A stretch of 64,000 bases of DNA, from positions 1-64,000 of the forward strand of contig NZ_JAFBBU010000001.1 of the NCBI RefSeq assembly GCF_016907385.1, read 5' to 3'. Both the position numbers and the translations under genes were made by a program. The stretch comes from Subtercola frigoramans. Lineage in GTDB: Bacteria; Actinomycetota; Actinomycetes; Actinomycetales; Microbacteriaceae. Below the pieces are notes generated by a model. That model saw nothing but the letters and a program-made list of their open reading frames with translations. It was not told where the DNA came from and did not search any database. Below, one piece after another: positions 57,635-64,000 of this stretch (positions are counted from its first letter, which is position 1; the number at the start of each line of letters is the position of its first letter).

Positions 57635-59035
57635 ATGGTGTCGTTCCGAGCGGCGGGCAGGGCCGTTCCTGCCTTCGGATTCGGCCAGTGGGGTTCTCGT
57701 ATCGTGTCTGCCGGTTCGGCACCCGCCTCCTCTCGTGGCCCCGCTTCACAACCACGATCTCGTCCGACGGCGATTCGCTTCTTCGGTTCGTACGCCGACA
57801 TTCTGCGGGTTCCCGGCGCTCGCAGCTTCGTGCTCGCCGGGTGGCTGGGCCGGGTGTCGCGCTCGACCGCCGGAGTGGCCACCATTCTGCTCGTTGCCGC
57901 CTTCTCCGGCAGCTTCGCCCTGTCGGGTGCGGTCTCGGGCGCCATCATCCTGGGTATCGCCGTCGGCGGCCCGCTCTGGGCACGCGCAGTGGATGCCCGG
58001 GGCCAGCGCCTGGTCCTGCCATTCAGTCTTGCCGCTGCAGCGGTCGCGGCTGCAGCACTGGTCTCTCTCGTGCTTGCTGCCGCTCCCATCTGGACCTGGT
58101 TCGTCGCCGCCTTCGTGCTGGGTGCTTCGTCTATCGACGTGGGTTCGCTCGTTCGTTCCCGGTGGCGCACCGTGGTCTTCGATGAACCGGGAAGGCACAC
58201 CTCGCTGGCGCTGGAGTCGGTGAGTGACGAACTCGTCTTCGTGATCGGGCCGCCGGCCGTTGTCGTGATCGCCGCGACCGCAGGGCCGATCTCGGGTTTC
58301 GCAGCCGCCTTTGCAGTGTCGATCGTCGGTGGCCTCTGGTTGTGGCTGCAGCGGTCGACGACGCCGTCGGTGGCCGTTAGAGAATCGAGAAAGCCCGGAG
58401 ATGCCGCTGCCGCACCCAGTCGCCCCCGCACCGCCTGGTATCCGCCTGCCGGAGTGCTCAGCATCCTGCCCGTCTTCGCTGGTGTCGGGGCTGTCTTCAC
58501 CGCCATCGACCTGGCGGCTGTCGGTGTCGGGCGTGAGGCGGGGCAACCGTGGCTCACCGGCGTGACGCTTGCCGTCCTGTCGGTCGGCAGTGTCGTCGCT
58601 GCCTTCGCCTTCGGACCCCTCAGTGCCCTGTGGCGGCCGACAACGCGGGTGGTGGTTTCTACCGTCGCATACGCGATCGTCGTGCCCAGCCTGCTTCTGG
58701 TTCGTGACCCGGCTGTACTTGCGGGAGTCGTCGTTGTGGCAGGGCTCGTGACGACGCCGGTGCTCATCTCCGGCACGTCCTTCATCGCCGCACGCGCACC
58801 GGAAGGCCGCCTGACGGAGGCCCTCACCTGGCCCTCGATCGGTATGGCGGCCGGCGCGACGGTGAGCGGCGCGCTCACCGGCATTGTGATCGATGCCGGG
58901 TCGGTTATGGATGCCTTCTGGGTTGCCGCGGCGGCGGCTGTCATCGTCGGGATGGTCGGAGTAGGCCGCGCCCTCCGAGATCGTTCGACCTCATCCCGTG
59001 TGGGCGCCGGCAATTCGTTGACCGGCAGTCGCTGA
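57635..59035 (+). CDS. MFS-like transporter
   Basis: A 466-residue membrane protein with about 12 hydrophobic helices, major facilitator type. The first about 45 residues are polar and Arg/Ser/Pro-rich; WLGRVSRSTAGVATILLVAAF marks helix 1. LEIVDELVFVIGPP-like text (SVSDELVFVIGPPAVVV) is typical of drug-export-like MFS. Substrate unknown. ATG 57635; the open frame upstream of it is a shadow. Confidence 0.8.
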   Translation: MVSFRAAGRAVPAFGFGQWGSRIVSAGSAPASSRGPASQPRSRPTAIRFFGSYADILRVPGARSFVLAGWLGRVSRSTAGVATILLVAAFSGSFALSGAVSGAIILGIAVGGPLWARAVDARGQRLVLPFSLAAAAVAAAALVSLVLAAAPIWTWFVAAFVLGASSIDVGSLVRSRWRTVVFDEPGRHTSLALESVSDELVFVIGPPAVVVIAATAGPISGFAAAFAVSIVGGLWLWLQRSTTPSVAVRESRKPGDAAAAPSRPRTAWYPPAGVLSILPVFAGVGAVFTAIDLAAVGVGREAGQPWLTGVTLAVLSVGSVVAAFAFGPLSALWRPTTRVVVSTVAYAIVVPSLLLVRDPAVLAGVVVVAGLVTTPVLISGTSFIAARAPEGRLTEALTWPSIGMAAGATVSGALTGIVIDAGSVMDAFWVAAAAAVIVGMVGVGRALRDRSTSSRVGAGNSLTGSR

Positions 59036-59117
59036 TCGGCAGAGTCAGATCGGGCTTCGGTGTGCGGCGCATCCTTCCCGCACACCCCAAGCGCCGAGCC
59101 GCCTACCTCGGTTCGGA

Positions 59118-61589
59118 TCACACATTGTCTCCACCGGTGTCTTCTACGCGTGAAGCGGCGAGAACGGCGCCACGGCCGTCGGTGCCCGCCCACTGCCACC
59201 CCGTGACTTCGGGGCTGTCTTCCCCGTGAGCCCGGGTATATGCCCGCGCACGCATACGTGCATCCTGCATCTGTTGACGGAGGGATGCCGCGCGCACCGC
59301 CAGGCCCGGAACGCGGTCGAGAACGTCGATCACGAGATGGAACCGGTCGAGGCTGTTGAGCATGACCATGTCGAACGGCGTGGTCGTGGTGCCCTCTTCG
59401 TTGTACCCACGAACGTGGATGTTCGCGTGCCCGGCCCGGCGATAGGTGAGACGGTGGATCAGAGTCGGATAACCGTGATACGCGAAGACGACCGGCTTGG
59501 TCGTGGTGAAGATGGTATTGAACTCACTGTCGGAGAGACCGTGCGGATGCTCGGACTCCGACTGCAGCCGCATGAGGTCGATGACATTGACCACGCGCAC
59601 GGCGAGGTTCGGCAGGTGTTCGCGAAGAATGGAGGCTGCAGCGAGAGCTTCGAGAGTCGGAACATCTCCGGCGCAGGCGAGAACGACGTCAGGCTCCGTG
59701 CCCGGTGTCTCTGTGCCGGCCCAGTCCCAGATTCCGAGGCCCCTGGTGCAGTGAGCGACGGCCTCTGGCATGGTGAGCCAGTTGGGAGCGGGTTGCTTGC
59801 CGGCGACAACCACATTCATGTAGTCGACAGACCTCAGGCAGTGGTCATAGGTCGACAGCAGGGTGTTGGCGTCGATGGGCAGGTAGACCCGCACGACGTC
59901 GGCCTTCTTGTTGACCATGTGGTCGATGAACCCCGGGTCCTGGTGGCTGAAGCCGTTGTGATCCTGGCGCCACACGTGGGACGAGAGCAGGTAGTTGAGA
60001 GATGAGATCGATCGCCTCCACGGGATCTCGTTCGACACCTTCAGCCACTTGGCGTGCTGGTTCGCCATGGAGTCGATGATGTGGATGAAGGCCTCGTAGC
60101 AGTTGAACAGCCCATGCCGCCCAGTGAGGAGATACCCCTCCAGCCAGCCTTCACACTGGTGTTCGGACAGGACCTCCATGACCCGACCGGCTCGTGCGAG
60201 ATGCTCATCGATCGGCCAGATCGCGGAGTTCCACTGCTTGTCTGTCGCCGCATACACGCCCTGAAGTCGATTCGAGGCGGTCTCGTCTGGGCCGAAGATA
60301 CGGAAGTTGTCGGGGTTCTTCACGATGACCTGGGCCAGCCAGTCGCCGAGCACCTTCGTTGCGGAGTCTTCTGTTGCTCCTGGCGAAGGAACCTCCACTC
60401 CGAAGTCGCGGAAGTCCGGCAGGTCCAGCTCGCGGCGGAGGAGCCCTCCGTTCGCAAAAGGTGTTGCGCTCATGCGGAGATCTCCGGCGGGGGCGAGCTC
60501 TGCGACGAACGGCACGAGGGCGCCAGCGTCGTCGAACAGTTCTTCAGGCTTGTACTTCTTCAGCCAGTCTTCGAGGATGCGCGTGTGCGCCTCGGTGTCA
60601 CGTGCGTTGGCGAGCGGCACCTGGTGTGCGCGCCAGGTGTTCTGGACCGGCAGGCCGTCGATCTCTGCGGGGCACGTCCAGCCCTTGGGAGTGCGGAGGA
60701 TGATCATCGGCCAGCGGGCCGTGCCGTCGAGCGTACCTTCCCTGGCCTGGCGCTTGATCTCGGCGATCTCGTTGAGGACCTCGTCGAGCGTCTCTGCCAT
60801 GCGCTGGTGCACCAGCAGTGGGTCTTCTCCGTCGAAACCGCCCGAGACGAGGTGCGGGTTGTGCCCGTAGCCCCGCATGAGGTCGAGCAACTCGTCTTCG
60901 GGGATGCGCGCCAGAACAGTGGGGTTCGCGATCTTGTACCCGTTCAGATGCAGGATCGGCAGGACGACACCGTCTTCCGCAGCGTTGAGGAACTTGTTCG
61001 AGTGCCAGCTGGTGGCCAGCGGGCCGGTCTCTGCTTCGCCGTCGCCGATGACGCAGGCCACGAGCAAGTCGGGGTTGTCGAAGGCGGCACCGTAGGCGTG
61101 CGACAACGAGTACCCGAGTTCACCGCCCTCGTGGATGGAGCCGGGAGTCTCTGGCGCGTGGTGACTCGGTATGCCACCGGGGAACGAGAACTGGCGAAAC
61201 AACCGCCGAAGCCCTTCCTCATTCTGCTGGATGGGCGCGTACACCTCGGAATAGGTGCCCTCGAGGTACGCGTTCGCCACCATTCCCGGGCCACCGTGGC
61301 CGGGGCCGGCGATGTAGAGCGTGGCCTGCTCGCGCTGCTGGATGATGCGGTTGAGGTGGGCGTAGACGAAGTTCAGCCCCGGGGTGGTACCCCAGTGGCC
61401 CAGCAACCTGGGTTTGATGTCGTCGCGGCTGAGCGGCTCGCGCAGCAACGGGTTTCGCAGCAGGTAGATCTGGCCGATCGAGAGGTAGTTCGCAGCCCTC
61501 CACCAGGCATTCACCCGTTGGAGCTCTTCGCCCTCGAGTTTCACGGGTTCGAGGCTCGGCCACGGTGCGTTGCTGGATTCACTGGTCAT
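59118..61589 (-). CDS. Phosphoketolase
   Basis: XFP/XPK phosphoketolase, 823 residues, ThDP dependent, splitting xylulose-5-phosphate (and perhaps fructose-6-phosphate) into acetyl phosphate and glyceraldehyde-3-phosphate (erythrose-4-phosphate). Signatures [20 protein letters not shown] and [19 protein letters not shown] are both clear; the C-terminal domain has [21 protein letters not shown] 61589, with GGAAAGAGAG upstream. Stands alone. Confidence 0.96.
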   Translation of the reverse strand: MTSESSNAPWPSLEPVKLEGEELQRVNAWWRAANYLSIGQIYLLRNPLLREPLSRDDIKPRLLGHWGTTPGLNFVYAHLNRIIQQREQATLYIAGPGHGGPGMVANAYLEGTYSEVYAPIQQNEEGLRRLFRQFSFPGGIPSHHAPETPGSIHEGGELGYSLSHAYGAAFDNPDLLVACVIGDGEAETGPLATSWHSNKFLNAAEDGVVLPILHLNGYKIANPTVLARIPEDELLDLMRGYGHNPHLVSGGFDGEDPLLVHQRMAETLDEVLNEIAEIKRQAREGTLDGTARWPMIILRTPKGWTCPAEIDGLPVQNTWRAHQVPLANARDTEAHTRILEDWLKKYKPEELFDDAGALVPFVAELAPAGDLRMSATPFANGGLLRRELDLPDFRDFGVEVPSPGATEDSATKVLGDWLAQVIVKNPDNFRIFGPDETASNRLQGVYAATDKQWNSAIWPIDEHLARAGRVMEVLSEHQCEGWLEGYLLTGRHGLFNCYEAFIHIIDSMANQHAKWLKVSNEIPWRRSISSLNYLLSSHVWRQDHNGFSHQDPGFIDHMVNKKADVVRVYLPIDANTLLSTYDHCLRSVDYMNVVVAGKQPAPNWLTMPEAVAHCTRGLGIWDWAGTETPGTEPDVVLACAGDVPTLEALAAASILREHLPNLAVRVVNVIDLMRLQSESEHPHGLSDSEFNTIFTTTKPVVFAYHGYPTLIHRLTYRRAGHANIHVRGYNEEGTTTTPFDMVMLNSLDRFHLVIDVLDRVPGLAVRAASLRQQMQDARMRARAYTRAHGEDSPEVTGWQWAGTDGRGAVLAASRVEDTGGDNV

Positions 61590-61787
61590 GGGCTGCGCAG
61601 CTCTCTTTCCGGGCGAATGCCCGACGGGGTTCGCTCTCTTCACCCACCCTAGGCACGGGGCCTGTGCGCGGTACAGGGTCTTATGACCCGTTCACACCGA
61701 GGTTGCCCGATATTCGCTGAACAGAACGGCCCGGCAACGATTCTGTGGAGAACCGGTGCCGGGCCGTGATTGTGCGGGAGGAGTTCC

Positions 61788-62363
61788 CTACGCCGCGGCT
61801 ACTGTCGATGCCTCTGACACGGCGGCGACGACATCGCGCACGACTGCGGCAAGCTGGGCCGACACCTCGGCGTCGTCTTTCGGGTGGATCTCGGCGAAAC
61901 GCACCATCGACCCGGGAACGGACAGCTTGATCTCTTCGAGCACGGTTGCACCGGCGATCCCGAACGACTTGCGGGTCTCGTCGTGGGCCCAAACCCCGCC
62001 GAACTGGCCGAAGGCACTGCCGATGGCTGCCACCGGCTTGCCCGAGATCGGGCTGGCGCCGTAGGGCCGCGAAGCCCAGTCGATGGCATTCTTGAGCACA
62101 GCCGGGATCGTTCCGTTGTGCTCGGGGGTGACCACGAGCACGGCGTCAGCCGCGGCGACGGCTGCGCGGTAGGCCGCGGCCGCGGCGGGAACGGAACCCT
62201 CGACGTCGATGTCCTCGTTGTAGAACGGGAGGTCGGAGAGTCCTTCGAAGATGGTGAGCGCCACGCCTTCGGGTGCCACGCCGATCGCTGCCTCAGCGAG
62301 CTGGCGGTTGGTCGAGCCGGCGCGCAGGCTGCCGACGAGAACGAGAATGGAAGTGTCAGTCAT
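61788..62363 (-). CDS. NADPH-dependent FMN reductase
   Basis: A 191-residue flavodoxin-like NAD(P)H:FMN/quinone reductase. GSLRAGSTNRQLAEAA binds FMN phosphate, TPEHNGTIPAVLKNAIDWAS is the family motif. Likely reduces quinones or flavins. Divergent from the TetR regulator with an operator-like palindrome between them. Confidence 0.9.
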   Translation of the reverse strand: MTDTSILVLVGSLRAGSTNRQLAEAAIGVAPEGVALTIFEGLSDLPFYNEDIDVEGSVPAAAAAYRAAVAAADAVLVVTPEHNGTIPAVLKNAIDWASRPYGASPISGKPVAAIGSAFGQFGGVWAHDETRKSFGIAGATVLEEIKLSVPGSMVRFAEIHPKDDAEVSAQLAAVVRDVVAAVSEASTVAAA

Positions 62364-62442
62364 TTCTTCTCCAAGAGGGTAGATCGAGAGGGGAGGTGTG
62401 GTGAGCCAGCGAACGCGGACAGCGCGGCCCATCATCCAGTTC

Positions 62443-62462
62443 AACCGGACCACGGTCCGTTT
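62443..62462. promoter_or_regulatory. Candidate TetR operator
   Basis: AACCGGACC-AC-GGTCCGTTT, an inverted repeat with nine-base arms and one mismatch, in the spacer between the divergent FMN reductase and tetR genes. Confidence 0.6.
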
Positions 62463-62487
62463 ATTCCCTCCGTGCTAAAGTCCGAGA

Positions 62488-63150
62488 ATGGATGCCCGCG
62501 ACAACCTCCTCGCATCTGAGAGCCCGCCTCCGGGCCCTGTTGCGGCTTCGCGTGTGCCGCGCGAACGGGCGGATGCCCAGCGCAATCGTGCGCAACTTCT
62601 CGAGGTCGCCCGCCGGATCGTTGACTCCGAGGGTGTCGATGCGCTCACCATGGACAGGCTCGCCCGTGAAGCCCACCTTGGCAAGGGCACGATCTTTCGT
62701 CGCTTCGGGTCACGCAGCGGGCTCCTGCTCCAGCTGCTCAATGAGATCGAGACCGAGTTCCAGCGCGGGTTCCTTGCCGGGCCACCGCCACTCGGGCCGG
62801 GAGCAGAGCCGATCATCCGTCTCGTCGCCTTCGGGCGCCAGCGACTCGAGTTGCTCTCGCTGCAGGGAGACCTGCTGCGGGCCGCCGAAGAGCGGCCCGA
62901 TGACCGCTACTCCTCCCCCGCCCGCGGTGCCGGGTTGATGCATGTCAGCATGCTGCTTCGCCAGGCGGGATTCGACGGTGATGTTCCCGTGTTTGCCCTC
63001 AACCTGATCTCGATGCTCGACGCGACACTCGTGCTCTACGAGAACCGAACGCAGAACATCGAGATGACCCGGCTCGCGGACGGGTGGGAGCAGCTCGTGC
63101 TCTGCATCACAGCTGCTTGCGCATCTCCAGCTCGTGCTGATGAGGATTGA
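62488..63150 (+). CDS. TetR family transcriptional regulator
   Basis: A 220-residue TetR-type repressor. HTH at about residues 48-72 (ALTMDRLAREAHLGKGTIFR RF region) after RAQLLEVARRIVDSEG; the rest is a ligand-binding helix bundle. It probably represses itself and the divergent FMN reductase through the palindrome at 62443-62462. ATG 62488. Its 3' end overlaps the convergent GNAT gene by 44 bases. Confidence 0.88.
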   Translation: MDARDNLLASESPPPGPVAASRVPRERADAQRNRAQLLEVARRIVDSEGVDALTMDRLAREAHLGKGTIFRRFGSRSGLLLQLLNEIETEFQRGFLAGPPPLGPGAEPIIRLVAFGRQRLELLSLQGDLLRAAEERPDDRYSSPARGAGLMHVSMLLRQAGFDGDVPVFALNLISMLDATLVLYENRTQNIEMTRLADGWEQLVLCITAACASPARADED

Positions 63151-63616
63151 GGATGTACGGGAACAGTTGGCCTGTTGGCCGGTAGCCCCGCTTGGTGTAG
63201 GCGGCGATAGCGCGTGGATTCTCTGAGTGCACGTGCAGAGTCAGGCTGTCTGACTCGCTTCGCGCCCACTCCTCGACCGCCTTCAGCAGGAGATCGGTGA
63301 CGCCGGCGGCCCTACCGCGGTACTCGGGAGTCACGTAGACCCCGACCAGCATTGGCCCGACGCTGTCGAGGTAACCCCCCATGGAGCCCACCCACAGGGC
63401 GCCCGCGTTCTCATCCGTGGCGACCAGCGCGGTGCCGGTGGGCGCTTCGCCCCGTCGGGCGCGTGCCCGCCAGGCACCGTCGTCGAGCTCGAGCGCCGAG
63501 GCGAGGGTCTCACCGAAGGCCAGCGGGGTGTCGGCAAGCATCTCGAGCCTCAGCGCTCTGACCCGCAGCCAGTCGGCCTCAGTCGTGCTGCGGATGGCGA
63601 TATTCGGCGTGCTCAC
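63107..63616 (-). CDS. GNAT family N-acetyltransferase
   Basis: A 169-residue GNAT acetyltransferase. The acetyl-CoA motif VYVTPEYRGRAAGVTDLL (R/Q-x-x-G-x-G/A) and the C-terminal NPRAIAAYTKRGY are clear. GTG 63616 is chosen; GGGAGG abuts it without spacer, so the start is uncertain. Substrate unknown. Confidence 0.8.
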   Translation of the reverse strand: MSTPNIAIRSTTEADWLRVRALRLEMLADTPLAFGETLASALELDDGAWRARARRGEAPTGTALVATDENAGALWVGSMGGYLDSVGPMLVGVYVTPEYRGRAAGVTDLLLKAVEEWARSESDSLTLHVHSENPRAIAAYTKRGYRPTGQLFPYILNPHQHELEMRKQL

Positions 63617-63659
63617 CCTCCCAAGGGTACGCGGCGCAGAATGAGGAGACAATTGACCT

Positions 63660-64000
63660 GTGACAGTGACGATCGAAGTGACAGCGTGGAGTGATCCCGA
63701 CGGAGTGAAGCTGCGTGCAGCCCAACGAACCGAACTCGACACCCGCTACGGCGCAGACACCGAGCCCGGTGTGAAACCGACGGCAGACGACATCGCCGTC
63801 TTCCTGATTGCGAGAGACACGTCGGGCGAAGCGATCGGTTGTGGCGCCCTGCGGTTGCTCGGCGACGGCACCGCAGAGATCAAGAGGATGTTCGTGGTGG
63901 CCGCCGCACGGGGAACCGGTGCCTCCACCCTCCTTCTGCACCGCCTCGAGAGCGAAGCCGTCGCCCGGGGAATCACACGCCTGCTGCTTGAGACCGGCCC
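63660..64000 (+). CDS. GNAT family acetyltransferase, truncated by window end
   Basis: The first 113 codons of a second GNAT protein, running off the window without stop. It starts GTG 63660 and shows IGCGALRLLGDGTAEIKRMF and VVAAARGTGASTLLLHRLE, the acetyl-CoA motif. Divergent from the other GNAT gene. Confidence 0.8.
   Translation, partial: MTVTIEVTAWSDPDGVKLRAAQRTELDTRYGADTEPGVKPTADDIAVFLIARDTSGEAIGCGALRLLGDGTAEIKRMFVVAAARGTGASTLLLHRLESEAVARGITRLLLETG

Noticed and set aside
57571..59199. About 540 extra codons upstream of the SRPBCC gene
   Set aside because: This part is antisense to the MFS transporter and its composition (Thr/Arg/Ala runs) is that of a shadow; ATG 57570 gives a normal family length.
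60054..61652. A 532-codon open frame antisense to phosphoketolase
   Set aside because: It mirrors a conserved gene on the other strand, has no family motif or binding site, and such long shadow frames are common in GC-rich DNA.

Overview
The window is a chromosomal origin region from a high-GC Gram-positive bacterium, most probably an actinobacterium of the family Microbacteriaceae. The evidence is GC-rich coding sequence with many GTG starts, the actinobacterial order dnaA-dnaN-gnd-recF-DUF721-gyrB-gyrA, a DUF6049/murJ/CCA-transferase block, Ino1 next to a MshA-like glycosyltransferase (mycothiol route), and a palindromic repeat between gyrB and gyrA of a kind I associate with this family. 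I cannot name the genus from sequence alone. I see no phage, insertion sequence, CRISPR array, rRNA or tRNA gene; almost everything is intact, densely packed chromosomal core or near-core sequence.

Layout. 1-10.9 kb (minus strand): dnaA, dnaN, gnd, recF, dciA-like, gyrB, gyrA, DUF3566. Putative oriC lies between dnaA and dnaN. 11.2-16.4 kb (plus strand): rpmH-rnpA-yidD-yidC-jag-rsmG, then three parS sites and parA-parB. 16.5-20.3 kb (minus): ddl, a PLP aminotransferase, trxA, trxB. 20.4-26.6 kb: an alpha/beta hydrolase, murJ with a DUF6049 protein, and a CCA-adding enzyme. 26.7-30.9 kb: a secreted DUF4214 protein, ino1 and a mshA-like glycosyltransferase. 31-35.6 kb: rpsF-ssb-rpsR-rplI, dnaB, two small membrane proteins. 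35.7-41.8 kb (minus): purB, a low-molecular-weight tyrosine phosphatase, a holin-like membrane protein, and a translationally coupled pair of glycosyltransferases, one fused to an N-terminal HEAT-like domain. 41.9-46.7 kb (plus): a HisC-like aminotransferase and 2-oxoacid dehydrogenase E1alpha-E1beta-E2. 46.8-51.5 kb (plus): znuABC-like transporter with a Zur-box-like palindrome, a Fur/Zur regulator, cysteine-poor forms of L28, L33 and S14, and an HU protein. 51.6-64 kb: CopD-CtaG fusion, PIF1-like helicase, several hydrolase, DinB, SRPBCC and MFS genes, phosphoketolase, an FMN reductase divergent from a TetR regulator, and two GNAT acetyltransferases, the last cut by the window edge.

How it works together. 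Genes point away from the dnaN/dnaA/rpmH area, as expected for leading-strand genes flanking a bidirectional origin; parS-ParAB supplies origin segregation beside it. The zinc block forms a regulatory unit: transporter, its likely repressor, and ribosomal proteins that need no zinc. The most unusual items are the HEAT-GT4/GT1 pair, a dienelactone-hydrolase-like protein with Glu at the nucleophile position, a parS that fills the whole space before rsmG, inverted repeats in the rpmH promoter and before the secreted DUF4214 gene, a recurring octamer before dnaB, and a four-unit 16-bp tandem repeat. I did not find a clear candidate for an entirely new multi-gene defence or mobile system.
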